Assembly: GCF_027706845.1 (NCBI RefSeq)
Contig: NZ_JAQGCZ010000001.1
Location: 248,001 to 312,000 of the forward strand
Direction: 5' to 3'
Origin: Mycolicibacterium sp. BiH015
GTDB taxonomy: Bacteria; Actinomycetota; Actinomycetes; Mycobacteriales; Mycobacteriaceae
DNA length: 64,000 bases
Part shown: positions 34,883 through 43,553 of the stretch, piece by piece
How the letters are laid out: every line of letters starts with the position of its first letter
Numbering within the stretch: position 1 is the stretch's first letter
Program-made: the position numbers and the translations under genes
Notes under the pieces: generated by a model
Told to the model about the DNA's origin: nothing
The model's input: the letters and a program-made list of their open reading frames with translations, nothing else
Databases searched by the model: none

Positions 34883-36016
34883 ATGAAGACCAAAGGCGCT
34901 CTGATCTGGGAATTCAACCAGCCGTGGTCGATCGAGGAGATCGAGATCGGCGACCCCGTCAAGGACGAGGTCAAGATTCAGATGGAAGCGTCGGGTATGT
35001 GCCATTCCGACCACCACCTGGTGACCGGAGACATCCCGATGGCAGGTTTCCCGGTGCTGGGCGGCCACGAGGGCGCCGGTGTGGTCACCGAGGTCGGCCC
35101 CGGCGTCGAGGGGCTGGAGCCCGGCGACCACGTGGTGCTGTCGTTCATTCCCTCGTGTGGCGCGTGCCCGTCGTGTCAGTCCGGTCTGCGCAACCTGTGC
35201 GACCTGGGCGCGATGCTGCTGCAGGGCACCGCGGTCTCCGACAACACCCACCGCATCCACGCGGCCAAGGACGGCACGCCCGTCATCCCGATGACCCTGC
35301 TGGGCACCTTCAGCCCCTACATGGTCGTGCACAAGAGCTCAGTGGTGAAGATTGACCCGTCCATCCCGTTCGAGGTGGCCTGCCTCGTCGGCTGCGGCGT
35401 GACGACGGGCTACGGCTCGGCGGTCCGCAGCGCGAATGTGCGCCCGGGTGACGACGTCGTCATCGCCGGCATCGGCGGTGTCGGCATGGGCGCCCTGCAG
35501 GGTGCGCTCAACGCTGGCGCGCGCAACATCTTCGCGGTGGACCCCGTGGAGTGGAAGCGCGACCAGGCGCTGAAGTTCGGCGCCACCCACGCCTACCCCG
35601 ACATCTTCAGCGCGATGGCCGGCGTCGCCGAGGTCACCCAGGGACGGATGGCCGCCAAGACGATCATCACCACCGGCGAGTTGCACGGTGAGGAGATCGA
35701 CAACTATCTCAACATCACCGCCAAGGGCGGCACCTGCGTCGTCACCGCGGTCGCCAACATGGCCAAGTCGGATGTGACGCTGAACCTGTCGATGCTGACG
35801 CTGTTGCAGAAGAACCTGCAGGGCACCATCTTCGGTGGCGGCAACCCGCACCACGACATCCCGCAGCTGCTGTCGATGTACAAGGCGGGCCGGCTCAACC
35901 TCGACGACATGGTTACCCGGCAGTACAAGCTCGAGCAGATCAACGACGGCTACAAGGACATGCTGGAAGGCCGCAACATCCGCGGCGTCATCCGCTACAC
36001 CGACGCCGACCGGTAA
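34883..36016 (+). CDS. adhB: Zinc-dependent alcohol dehydrogenase (NDMA-dependent type)
   Basis: A 377-aa class III-like zinc ADH. Catalytic Zn ligands: Cys in SGMCHSDHH, GHEG His, and a later Cys in VGCGVTTGYG. Structural zinc: PSCGACPSCQSGLRNLC. NAD fold: GIGGVGMGALQGALNAGARN. The protein resembles Rv0761c and the group of alcohol dehydrogenases that use bound NAD with a mycofactocin-type electron acceptor; that last point is family knowledge, not visible here. GCAGGAGAG precedes the ATG. Confidence 0.93.
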   Translation: MKTKGALIWEFNQPWSIEEIEIGDPVKDEVKIQMEASGMCHSDHHLVTGDIPMAGFPVLGGHEGAGVVTEVGPGVEGLEPGDHVVLSFIPSCGACPSCQSGLRNLCDLGAMLLQGTAVSDNTHRIHAAKDGTPVIPMTLLGTFSPYMVVHKSSVVKIDPSIPFEVACLVGCGVTTGYGSAVRSANVRPGDDVVIAGIGGVGMGALQGALNAGARNIFAVDPVEWKRDQALKFGATHAYPDIFSAMAGVAEVTQGRMAAKTIITTGELHGEEIDNYLNITAKGGTCVVTAVANMAKSDVTLNLSMLTLLQKNLQGTIFGGGNPHHDIPQLLSMYKAGRLNLDDMVTRQYKLEQINDGYKDMLEGRNIRGVIRYTDADR

Positions 36017-36032
36017 CCCACCATCCCACCGA

Positions 36033-36089
36033 CGGAATTGCATTCCAGCAGCGAAAGTGCGAGTGAAGCGCTGCTGGAATGCAATTCCG
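36033..36089. repeat. 21-bp perfect inverted repeat, copy 2 of the GGAATTGCATTCC family
   Basis: The arms 36033-36053 and 36069-36089 are perfectly complementary over 21 bases with a 15-base loop. The core GGAATTGCATTCC is shared with 12036-12098. It falls between adhB and the KSI-like gene, both on the plus strand, where it would attenuate or stabilise the message rather than mark an operon end. Confidence 0.8.
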
Positions 36090-36107
36090 ACGAAAGAAGG
36101 AACTGCC

Positions 36108-36548
36108 ATGACCGAGACCGCAGCAGAACCTGACGTGTCCCCGGTTGTCGCGGCGTCACGCAACTCGTGGCGCTGTGTCCAGACCGGTGATCGCGAGGGC
36201 TGGCTCGCCCTGATGTCCGACGACGTCGTCGTCGAGGACCCGATCGGCGAGGCCGTCACCAACCCGGACGGCACGGGCGTGCGCGGCAAGGAAGCGCTGG
36301 CGGCCTTCTACGACAGCAACATCGGCCCGAACCAGCTTCGGATCACCTGCGAAGAGACCTTCCCGTCGAGCAGTCCGACGGAGATCGCCTACATCCTGGT
36401 GCTGGAGACCACGTTCCCCAACGGATTCGTCGCCACGGTGCGCGGCGTGTTCACCTACCGCGTCGGCGACACCGGTCTCATCACCAATCTGCGCGGCTAC
36501 TGGAACATGGATGCCATGACGTTCTCCGAGGTGGAGAAGAAGGATTAG
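36108..36548 (+). CDS. Ketosteroid isomerase-like NTF2-fold protein
   Basis: A 146-aa protein of the NTF2/KSI fold, matching Rv0760c, whose structure resembles delta-5-3-ketosteroid isomerase and binds steroid-like ligands. Visible features: WRCVQTGDREGWLALMSDDVVVEDPIG with the acidic pocket residues, and GLITNLRGYWNMDAM at the end. Isomerase activity is not assured. AAGAAGGAACTGCC lies before the ATG. Its stop overlaps the presumed start of the following SDR. Confidence 0.9.
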   Translation: MTETAAEPDVSPVVAASRNSWRCVQTGDREGWLALMSDDVVVEDPIGEAVTNPDGTGVRGKEALAAFYDSNIGPNQLRITCEETFPSSSPTEIAYILVLETTFPNGFVATVRGVFTYRVGDTGLITNLRGYWNMDAMTFSEVEKKD

Positions 36549-37392
36549 CCTCGCGGGCCGCTCGGCGGTCGTGGTCGGCGGCACCCGCGGAGTCGGCCTG
36601 GAAGTCGCCCGGCTGCTGGCCTCGCTCGGCGCCCGGGTGGTGGTCAACGGCCGCGACGGCACCGCGGTAGGCGAGGCGGCGCAACAGATTCCGGGCGCCA
36701 TCGGCCATGCCGGCTCACCGGCCGAACCATCGGTGGCCGACGCGCTGATCCACACGTGTATCAGTGAGTTCGGCCGCATCGACATCCTGATCAACTGCGC
36801 GGGCACTGCCGAGCCGATCGGGTCGTCGATTCGCAACGTCACGAGTACGCAGTTCCGGGATCTGCTCGACGCGCACCTGCTCACCACATTCGAGACCTGC
36901 CGTGCCGCCGCTCCGCACATGGTGACCCAGGGGGCCGGCGCGATCGTCAACACCAGTTCCTTTGCCTTCCTTGGTGATTACGGCGGCACGGGCTATCCGG
37001 CGGGTAAGGGCGCCGTCAACAGCCTGACGCTGGCGATCGCCGCAGAACTGAAGGAACACGGTGTCCGGGCCAACGTGGTGTGTCCCGGCGCCAAGACGCG
37101 GCTGTCGACCGGGCCGGACTACGAAGCGCACATCGCCGAACTCAACCGCCGCGGCCTACTCGACGACGTCAGCTTTCAGGGCGCACTCGACGCGGCACCC
37201 CCGGAGTACGCGGCACCGACCTACGCATATCTGGCCAGTGACCTCGCCAGCGCCGTCACGGGCCAGATCTTCATCGCCGCAGGTGGATTCGTGGGACGGT
37301 TCGACCGCCAGACGCCGTCTATCGTCGCCTACCGCGGCCACCACGACGAGCCGCCGTGGACCATCGAGGAGATCGCGGCGCAAGTACCCTGA
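36544..37392 (+). CDS. Short-chain dehydrogenase/reductase, unusual start
   Basis: A 273-282 aa SDR: VVGGTRGVGLEVARLLA (cofactor), INCAG, NTSSFAFLGD (Ser), YPAGKGAVNSL (Tyr-x3-Lys). The first ATG/GTG/TTG in frame is GTG at 36571 and would remove most of the first beta-strand (LAGRSAVVVGG). An ATT at 36544 overlapping the upstream stop (ATTAG) restores it and has GGAG 7 bases before it, so I propose an ATT start; the conservative call is 36571. It ends 1 base before the convergent fadD stop. Last gene of the rightward run. Confidence 0.8.
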   Translation: MSLAGRSAVVVGGTRGVGLEVARLLASLGARVVVNGRDGTAVGEAAQQIPGAIGHAGSPAEPSVADALIHTCISEFGRIDILINCAGTAEPIGSSIRNVTSTQFRDLLDAHLLTTFETCRAAAPHMVTQGAGAIVNTSSFAFLGDYGGTGYPAGKGAVNSLTLAIAAELKEHGVRANVVCPGAKTRLSTGPDYEAHIAELNRRGLLDDVSFQGALDAAPPEYAAPTYAYLASDLASAVTGQIFIAAGGFVGRFDRQTPSIVAYRGHHDEPPWTIEEIAAQVP

Positions 37393-37393
37393 C

Positions 37394-39040
37394 TCACGCC
37401 ATAGGCAGCTGATGGCCGCGGAACTGCTCCCGCAGCGCGAGTTTGAGGATCTTGCCCGTAGCGGTGTGCGGCAGCTCGTCGACGAACACGACGTCGTCGG
37501 GTAGCCACCATTTGGCGACCTGACCGGCCAGATATTCGAGCACCTCCTCGCGAGTAGCCCTCTCGCCCTTGCGCAGTACCGCGACCAACAGCGGGCGCTC
37601 CTGCCATTTCGGGTGCGGCACTCCGATGACGGCGGCTTCGGCAATGGCCGGGTGGCCCACCGCGGCGTTCTCCAGATCGATCGAGCTCACCCATTCGCCG
37701 CCCGACTTGATGACGTCCTTGGCGCGGTCGACCAGCTGGAGATAGCCGTCGGGGTCGATCGTCGCGACGTCGCCGGTGGGGAAATAGCCCTCGGCATCAA
37801 GTTTGTCACCGCCCTCGCCTTTGAAGTAGCCGCTGGCGATCCACGGCCCCCGCACCCACACCTCTCCGAAAGCCTTACCGTCCCAGGGCAATCGGTTTCC
37901 GTCGTCGTCGACGATCTTGAGCTCCACGCCGCAGATGCCTCGGCCCTGCTTGAGCAGCAGCTGCGCCCGCTCGTCGTCGGACAGACCGTCGTGTTTGGGC
38001 AGCGGCCTGCCGATGACGCAGAGCGGGCTGGTTTCGGTCATCCCCCAGCCCTGCATCGCCTTCGCCCCGAAGTCCTTTTCGAACCTGTGGATCATGGACA
38101 GCGGCAGGGCCGCACCTCCGGTGCCCGCGAGCTGCAATCCCACTTCGTGCGGGTCGATTTCGGGATGCTCGTCGAGGTAGGAGAACAGCATCATCCACAC
38201 CGTCGGCACACCTTGGGACTGGTTGATGCGTTCGGATTTCATCAGGGAGTACACCGATTCACCGTCGAGGTGCGGGCCGGGCATCACCAGCGTCGCCCCG
38301 ACCATGGCAGCGGTGTACGGGGTGCCCCACGCGTTGGCGTGGAACATCGGCACCACGAGAAGGATCCGTGAGCCACTGTGGATGTCGTTGGTGTCGCGCG
38401 CGGCGTTCATGAGGGTGTGCAGCATCGTCGACCGGTGGGAATACAGAACGCCTTTCGGGTTCCCGGTGGTACCCGAGGTGTAGCACAGCGACGAGGCACT
38501 GCGCTCGTCGAACTCAGGCCAGTCGTAGTGCGTGGACTGCCGACCGATGACGTCGTCCCAGCAGAGCATCCGATCCTGGGGAATCCCTGGCACCACGGGC
38601 ATGTGGTCACGATCCGTCATCACCACGAAGGTCTCGACCGTCTCCAGCGACGGCGCGAGTTGGCTCACCAGCGCCGCAAAGGTGATGTCGAAGAACAACA
38701 CCCGGTCCTCGGCGTGGTTGAGGATGTAGGTGATCTGCTCGGGGAACAGGCGCGGATTGACGGTGTGCATGACCGCCCCTGCGCCCGAGACGCCGAAGTA
38801 AAGGGCAAGATGGCGGTCGCTGTTCCAGGCGAGCGTCGCGATCCGGTCGCCCTGCTCGATGCCGAGTTCGGCCAGCGCATTGGCGACCTGCTTGGACCGT
38901 TCGTTGACCTCGCGCCAGGTGGTGCGCCGGGTCAGTCCCTCAGGCAGTCGCGATACCAGCTCCGTGTCCCCATGGAAGGTCGCCGCGTATTCGATCAGCG
39001 ACGAAATCACCAGCGGGCGGTCCTGCATCAATCCCAGCAT
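37394..39040 (-). CDS. Long-chain fatty acid/CoA ligase (FadD family)
   Basis: A 548-aa AMP-forming acyl-CoA ligase. The P-loop-like motif is [16 protein letters not shown], with [25 protein letters not shown] and [15 protein letters not shown] completing the adenylate-forming core, and [15 protein letters not shown] holds the catalytic Lys. Which FadD it is cannot be decided. The N-terminus [20 protein letters not shown] recalls medium/long-chain acyl ligases near terpenoid and steroid genes. It is convergent with the SDR operon. Confidence 0.9.
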   Translation of the reverse strand: MLGLMQDRPLVISSLIEYAATFHGDTELVSRLPEGLTRRTTWREVNERSKQVANALAELGIEQGDRIATLAWNSDRHLALYFGVSGAGAVMHTVNPRLFPEQITYILNHAEDRVLFFDITFAALVSQLAPSLETVETFVVMTDRDHMPVVPGIPQDRMLCWDDVIGRQSTHYDWPEFDERSASSLCYTSGTTGNPKGVLYSHRSTMLHTLMNAARDTNDIHSGSRILLVVPMFHANAWGTPYTAAMVGATLVMPGPHLDGESVYSLMKSERINQSQGVPTVWMMLFSYLDEHPEIDPHEVGLQLAGTGGAALPLSMIHRFEKDFGAKAMQGWGMTETSPLCVIGRPLPKHDGLSDDERAQLLLKQGRGICGVELKIVDDDGNRLPWDGKAFGEVWVRGPWIASGYFKGEGGDKLDAEGYFPTGDVATIDPDGYLQLVDRAKDVIKSGGEWVSSIDLENAAVGHPAIAEAAVIGVPHPKWQERPLLVAVLRKGERATREEVLEYLAGQVAKWWLPDDVVFVDELPHTATGKILKLALREQFRGHQLPMA

Positions 39041-39130
39041 CCCGCCAGGTTAGAGCGAACTCAGTACGCAAAACGACGCTTACGGTGCATTTGCGCGCCG
39101 CATCCACGGATGACGGCGTAGCTTCGGTGG

Positions 39131-39430
39131 ATGCCCGCAGGGAAGCGCCGAATCGCAGGAGGTGTGGCCGCCCTGCTGGTGGCCGCAGCGCCCATCATCA
39201 CCGCTGCGCCGGCGAGCGCCGGCTGCGTCTACGGAGGGCAGTTTCTCGGCAAGTGCGACGGACCCATCCAACCCGACGGGAACTGGGAACGGTGCATCAC
39301 CGTGGCGCGCTACGTGCCTTCTGGCCTCAGCTCGCACCTGATCCCCGTGAAGAACTGCCAGTTCATGGGACCTGCGATCCGGCCGGCCGATCCGAACTTC
39401 GCCGACCCCCCGGTGCACATAGCCCCCTAG
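39131..39430 (+). CDS. Secreted CDGP-domain protein
   Basis: A 99-aa secreted protein with a Sec signal peptide ([22 protein letters not shown]; cleavage after ASA) and a mature cysteine-containing domain [15 protein letters not shown], the CDGP signature of a small actinobacterial secreted family of unknown function. Mature cysteines (SAGC, GKC, WERC, KNC) probably form disulphides. It ends 13 bases before the HIT gene on the same strand. Confidence 0.85.
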   Translation: MPAGKRRIAGGVAALLVAAAPIITAAPASAGCVYGGQFLGKCDGPIQPDGNWERCITVARYVPSGLSSHLIPVKNCQFMGPAIRPADPNFADPPVHIAP

Positions 39431-39443
39431 TAGCGTGGGCGCT

Positions 39444-39848
39444 ATGGCGACCATCTTCACCAAGATCATCAACCGCGAGATCCCCGGGAGATTCGTCTAC
39501 GAAGACGACGACATCGTGGCGTTCCTGACGATCGCGCCGATGACGCAGGGTCACACGCTGGTCGTACCGCGCGCCGAGATCGACAACTGGCAGGACGTCG
39601 AGCCCGCGGTGTTCGCGCGGGTCATGGAGGTCTCGCAGCTGATCGGCAAGGCGGTGTGCAAGGCCTTCGACACCGAACGCTCGGGCGTCATCATCGCCGG
39701 GCTGGAGGTGCCGCATCTGCATGTGCACGTCTTCCCGGCGCGCAACCTCAGCGACTTCGGTTTTGCCAACGTCGACAACAACCCTTCGCCGGAATCGCTC
39801 GACGAAGCCCAGGCCAAGATCAAGGATGCGTTGGCGCAGCTGCGCTGA
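39444..39848 (+). CDS. HIT family nucleotide hydrolase
   Basis: A 134-aa HIT protein: [21 protein letters not shown], and the catalytic histidine triad [11 protein letters not shown] near residue 92. It cleaves nucleotide-phosphoramidate or dinucleotide bonds. Ortholog of Rv0759c. The last 29 bases overlap the convergent phoR end (39820). Start ATG 39444 matches the family N-terminus. Confidence 0.95.
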   Translation: MATIFTKIINREIPGRFVYEDDDIVAFLTIAPMTQGHTLVVPRAEIDNWQDVEPAVFARVMEVSQLIGKAVCKAFDTERSGVIIAGLEVPHLHVHVFPARNLSDFGFANVDNNPSPESLDEAQAKIKDALAQLR

Positions 39849-41337
39849 CCGACACCGCCTCGTCTGGGGATCCTTCGTCGGTGGCGTCGGCAATGCGGGG
39901 CAGACTCACCCGGAAACGGCAACCGCAGCCGGGTGCGGTGGTCACGCTCACCCGGCCGCCGTGCGCATAGACCAGCGAGTCGACGATCGACAGGCCGAGG
40001 CCGGTGCCGCCGCTGGCTCGCGCCCGCGACGAATCGGCCCGGTAGAACCGCTCGAACACGCGCTGGGCATCCTCTGCCGTCATCCCAGGGCCTTCGTCGC
40101 ACACCTCCACCACCGCAGCAGAGTCCTCGGTGCCCACCCGCACCGTCACGCCCGCGGTTTCCGGGGTGTGCTGCAGCGCGTTGACGACGAGGTTGGACAG
40201 CACCTGCCGCAGCCGCGCCTCGTCGCCGAGAACCTCCGGGGTTCCGGGGCCGTCGAAGACTTCCATCCGGATCCGTCGTTTCGGCGCGATCGATTGCGCG
40301 TCGTGGACCGTGTCGCTGGCCAGCGCCAGCAGGTCGACACGGTGGTGCTCAAGTGGGCGCTGGGCATCGAGCCGGGCGAGCAGCAGCAGGTCCTCGACGA
40401 GCAGACCCATGCGCCGCGACTCGCTTTCGATGCGACCCATCAGCATCTCGACGTCGCGGGCGGCACCTTGCCGGTACAGCTCGGCGAAGCCACGGATCGT
40501 CGTCAGCGGTGTGCGCAATTCGTGGCTGGCGTCGGTGATGAAGCGCCGCATGCGGTCCTCGGAACTTCGCGCCTGCTCCGCCGACGACTCCGAGGACGCC
40601 ATCGCCCGCTGGATCTGGGCGAGCATCCCGTTGAGCGCCAATGACAGCCGACCGACCTCGGTGCGCGGATCACGTTCGGGCACACGGCGATCCAACTGTC
40701 CGGCGGCGATCGCGGCTGCCGTCTGCTCGACCTCGGACAACGGGCGCAGGCTGCGATGCACCACCGCGTAGCCTGCGATGCCGAGTACCAGCAGCACGGC
40801 CGCGCCGATGCCAACCTGGGTGTACACCAGTGAGCGCATGGTCGACTTCACGTCGGACAGATCGATCGCGACGGTGGTGAGCTCACCGCGCAACCCGCGC
40901 ACCGTCATCGCCCGCCACTGCACGTCCGAGTGGTCGACGGACCCGACGGTCACCGGTTCGGGTCCCACATTGTTGTCGGCCGGCAGCGCGGGTTCGGCTT
41001 CGCGGTCGTTGACGGCCATCCAGATGTGACCGTCCGGATCCATTCCGCGGACGTAGAAATCCGACGGCGGACGGGCCGGGTTGGGGTCGTCCACCGGAGC
41101 CGTCGGCAGCCGCCGAGGAACCTGGGCCCAGCCGCGCGACGCGTCGAGCAACGTGTCGTCGACGCGGTTCATCAAGCTGTGCTGCATGATCGTCGTGACC
41201 GCGATACCGGAGGCCAGCAGTCCGCACGCCACCAGCAGCAGGGTGGCCGCGACCAGCCCCACCCGAAGTGGGATTCCGCGTCTCAGGCGCCTGGTTTCTC
41301 CGGCCACACCGCCATTGTCCAGATCAGCGCCATCCAT
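39820..41337 (-). CDS. phoR: Sensor histidine kinase PhoR
   Basis: A 505-aa membrane kinase. Transmembrane segments are at about 25-50 ([20 protein letters not shown]) and 175-195 ([18 protein letters not shown]), flanking an extracytoplasmic sensor domain; then HAMP, HisKA with the phosphorylated His in [15 protein letters not shown], and an ATPase domain with [10 protein letters not shown] and [13 protein letters not shown]. It phosphorylates PhoP. Slightly longer than Rv0758, mainly in the Ala/Pro-rich tail. 18 bases separate it from phoP. Confidence 0.95.
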   Translation of the reverse strand: MDGADLDNGGVAGETRRLRRGIPLRVGLVAATLLLVACGLLASGIAVTTIMQHSLMNRVDDTLLDASRGWAQVPRRLPTAPVDDPNPARPPSDFYVRGMDPDGHIWMAVNDREAEPALPADNNVGPEPVTVGSVDHSDVQWRAMTVRGLRGELTTVAIDLSDVKSTMRSLVYTQVGIGAAVLLVLGIAGYAVVHRSLRPLSEVEQTAAAIAAGQLDRRVPERDPRTEVGRLSLALNGMLAQIQRAMASSESSAEQARSSEDRMRRFITDASHELRTPLTTIRGFAELYRQGAARDVEMLMGRIESESRRMGLLVEDLLLLARLDAQRPLEHHRVDLLALASDTVHDAQSIAPKRRIRMEVFDGPGTPEVLGDEARLRQVLSNLVVNALQHTPETAGVTVRVGTEDSAAVVEVCDEGPGMTAEDAQRVFERFYRADSSRARASGGTGLGLSIVDSLVYAHGGRVSVTTAPGCGCRFRVSLPRIADATDEGSPDEAVSVSAAAPTHP

Positions 41338-41355
41338 GGCTCTTCGCGCAAGCGC

Positions 41356-42072
41356 TCATCGCGGCTCACGAAGGACATAACCGACACCTCGCAGCGTGTG
41401 CAGCAGCCGCTTCTCGCCGGTGTCGATCTTGCGGCGCAGGTACGACACATAGGACTCGACGACGTTCACGTCGCCGCCGAAGTCGTAGCGCCACACGTGG
41501 TCGAGGATCTTCGGCTTCGACAGCACAGTGCCTGCGTTGATGATGAAGTAACGCAGCAGGGTGAACTCGGTCGGCGACAGCGAGACGGGCTCGCCGGCCT
41601 TCCACACCTCGTGGGTGTCCTCGTCGAGCTCGATGTCGGCGAACGTGAGCCGTGAGGTGCGCGGCTCCTGAGTGCCCGCGCCGGACCGCCGCAGGATCAC
41701 GCGAAGCCGCGCGACCACCTCTTCGAGGCTGAACGGCTTGGTGACGTAATCGTCGCCGCCGAGCGTCAGGCCTGCGATCTTGTCCTGCAGCGAGTCGCGT
41801 GCGGTGAGGAACAAGGCGGGCGCCTCGATGCCGTCAGCCCGGAGCCGGCGGAGCACTCCGAAGCCGTCCATTCCCGGCATCATGACGTCGAGGATGATGG
41901 CGTCCGGACGCACTTCACGGGCTTTGTCCAGGGCGGCGGGGCCGCTGGAGGCGGTGTGGACTTCGAAACCTTGGAATTTCAGGCTGACCGACAGAAGCTC
42001 GACGATGTTCGTCTCGTCGTCAACCACCAGCACGCGGGCCTCGGGAACGCTCTGCGGTACGGGCATAGCCAT
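41356..42072 (-). CDS. phoP: Response regulator PhoP
   Basis: A 238-aa OmpR-family regulator. Receiver: VVDDETN, phosphorylated Asp in ILDVMMPGMDG, Lys in VTKPFSLEE; C-terminal winged helix with LLRYFIINAGTVLSKPKILDHVW and VNVVESYVSYLRRKID. Nearly identical in the DNA-binding half to M. tuberculosis PhoP, which controls complex lipids and ESX-1 secretion. The upstream region shows a PhoP-like direct repeat at 42118-42135. ATG 42072; 42066 is an alternative. Confidence 0.97.
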   Translation of the reverse strand: MAMPVPQSVPEARVLVVDDETNIVELLSVSLKFQGFEVHTASSGPAALDKAREVRPDAIILDVMMPGMDGFGVLRRLRADGIEAPALFLTARDSLQDKIAGLTLGGDDYVTKPFSLEEVVARLRVILRRSGAGTQEPRTSRLTFADIELDEDTHEVWKAGEPVSLSPTEFTLLRYFIINAGTVLSKPKILDHVWRYDFGGDVNVVESYVSYLRRKIDTGEKRLLHTLRGVGYVLREPR

Positions 42073-42117
42073 AGAACCTCATGTTTCTCTCTTCAGTTGA
42101 AAATGTGCTGCCTGGCA

Positions 42118-42135
42118 GCTGTGCACTTCCTGTGA
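42118..42135. promoter_or_regulatory. PhoP box in the phoP promoter
   Basis: GCTGTGC-ACTT-CCTGTGA, two direct 7-mers separated by 4 bases, close to the reverse complement of the PhoP consensus TCACAGC-N4-TCACAGC. A third partial GTGC follows after 4 more bases. It lies between divergent phoP (start 42072) and the repeat-protein gene (start 42168), so PhoP may control both. Confidence 0.6.
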
Positions 42136-42167
42136 GTTTGTGCTTGCGCGGTCCATAGACTGGGCGG

Positions 42168-42902
42168 ATGAACCTCGGCAAATCCCTGACCGATCTCGCA
42201 TTCACGCCGGTACGGGTGGGTCTGGCTGTTGCCGACGCGGGTCTCGGGGTGGCCAAGAGCGGTATCGACCTTGCGCAGCGGACCCTGAGCGACGGCCGGG
42301 ACATCGGGCGGCAGACCCCGACGTCGTTCGCCTCCATGCTGGGGATGCAGGATGCCGTTGAACGGGCGAACCGGCTGGCCAAGCTCATGGACGAAGACCA
42401 GCCGCTGGGCCGGGCGCTGGCTCCCGGCGGCCCGATCGACCGGCTGTTGCAGCCCGGCGGGGTGATCGACCGGCTGACGGCGCCCGGCGGCGCGCTGGAC
42501 CGGATGACGCAGGAGGAGAGCGGGCTGATGCGGGCCATCGAGCCCGGCGGTCTCGTCGACCAACTGCTGTCCGAGGAAGGCCTCATCGACCGGCTCCTGG
42601 CCGAGGACGGCGTCGCTGACCGGCTGTTCGCCGAAGGCGGCGTCGTCGACACTCTGACGGCGCGCAACGGGCCACTCGAGCAACTCGCCGCGGTTGCCGA
42701 CACGCTGAACCGTCTCGCCCCCGGCCTGGAAGCCCTGGAGCCGACGATCGAGGCGCTGCGCGAGGCCGTCATCGTGTTGAGCCAGGTGGTCAATCCGCTG
42801 AGCAACATCGCCGACCGGATCCCGCTACCCGGCCGACGCCTGCGGGGCAGGCCCACCTCCAGGCCCGTGACGTCGCAACGGATTGTCGACGCCGAGGACT
42901 AG
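42168..42902 (+). CDS. Decapeptide-repeat protein divergent from phoP
   Basis: A 244-aa protein. Residues 76-175 (bases 42393-42692) are ten gapless decapeptides; typical units are PGGPIDRLLQ, PGGVIDRLTA, PGGALDRMTQ and EEGLIDRLLA, consensus (P/E)GGx(I/V)DRLxA. The N-terminal 75 residues carry SLTDLAFTPVRVGLAVADAG and the C-terminus is a helical segment ending in a basic tail (GRRLRGRPTSRP). There is no signal peptide. Positionally it matches Rv0756c, of unknown function. Its stop shares CTAG with the convergent HNH stop. Confidence 0.85.
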   Translation: MNLGKSLTDLAFTPVRVGLAVADAGLGVAKSGIDLAQRTLSDGRDIGRQTPTSFASMLGMQDAVERANRLAKLMDEDQPLGRALAPGGPIDRLLQPGGVIDRLTAPGGALDRMTQEESGLMRAIEPGGLVDQLLSEEGLIDRLLAEDGVADRLFAEGGVVDTLTARNGPLEQLAAVADTLNRLAPGLEALEPTIEALREAVIVLSQVVNPLSNIADRIPLPGRRLRGRPTSRPVTSQRIVDAED

Positions 42903-43306
42903 TACGACTGACCGTCCGCGTATCGCTGCCGACGGTAGTGGCGGCCCTTTCCGCGATTCTTCGCCTTGTACGTGGGCAGCTGACTGTCGCAGTTGGGGCA
43001 GATCAGCCGCAGGTTTTCGCGGCGATCGTTGGTCGGATCTCCGTCGATGTGGTCGATGATCAACGTCAGTGCAAGGCCGTTCCACGAGCTCTTCAATCCG
43101 CAGAGGGCACAGCATCCTGCTTGCTGCTCATAGAGATAGTCACGGACGAAATGCCCTTGGTAAGACGTCCGGCGGCACACCCCAGTGGCGAGCCATGCCT
43201 CGAGTAACAACCGCCGCCGGTAGGACTGCTGACATGCGTTGCTGCAGAACACTTTCTGCTGCCGCTTGTACAGTTCGGCGCCACAACCAAGACAGGTCCT
43301 CGACAC
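42899..43306 (-). CDS. HNH endonuclease with N-terminal zinc ribbon (left of tRNA-Thr)
   Basis: A 135-aa protein. N-terminal CLGCGAELYKRQQKVFCSNAC looks like a treble-clef zinc element; next CALCGLKSSWN, then the HNH core IIDHIDGDPTNDRRENLRLICPNCDSQLPTY with His, Asn and His-like residues and CPNC. The C-terminus RGKGRHYRRQRYADGQSY is basic. It is 124 bases left of tRNA-Thr, on the minus strand. A paralog on the plus strand lies to the right (43554-43958). It may be a homing or nicking enzyme, or a host nuclease; activity is unproven. Confidence 0.88.
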   Translation of the reverse strand: MSRTCLGCGAELYKRQQKVFCSNACQQSYRRRLLLEAWLATGVCRRTSYQGHFVRDYLYEQQAGCCALCGLKSSWNGLALTLIIDHIDGDPTNDRRENLRLICPNCDSQLPTYKAKNRGKGRHYRRQRYADGQSY

Positions 43307-43401
43307 GTTCTGACGCTATCCGCGAGCACCGACATTGCGCGCAAGAGAGCCGTTCATCCACACCATCGCGCGGCCGCTTATGAACCCCACGGGGCAGAAG
43401 C

Positions 43402-43407
43402 TAGAAT
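43402..43407 (+). promoter_or_regulatory. -10 element of the tRNA-Thr promoter
   Basis: TAGAAT fits the actinobacterial -10 consensus and lies 23 bases before the tRNA; a weak TTATGA-like -35 is about 17-18 bases upstream. The assignment rests on position and hexamer only. Confidence 0.5.
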
Positions 43408-43430
43408 CTGACACGTCCGTTATGGGACAT

Positions 43431-43505
43431 GCCTCCTTAGCTCAGTGGTAGAGCAGCATACTTGTAATATGCAGGCCATCGGTTCGATCCCGATAGGGGG
43501 CTCCA
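43431..43505 (+). tRNA. tRNA-Thr (anticodon UGU)
   Basis: A 75-nt tRNA including an encoded CCA. The acceptor stem GCCTCCT pairs with AGGGGGC, the D arm is GCTCAGTGGTAGAGC, the anticodon stem GCATA/TATGC encloses CTTGTAA (anticodon TGT at 43463-43465, reading ACA), and the T arm is ATCGG-TTCGATC-CCGAT. It reads Thr codons ACA/ACG. It sits between two paralogous HNH genes. Confidence 0.96.
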
Positions 43506-43553
43506 TCGCTTGGCTGGCGCGGGTTGTCGGCGGCAGGCCGTAGCGTCCAGAGT

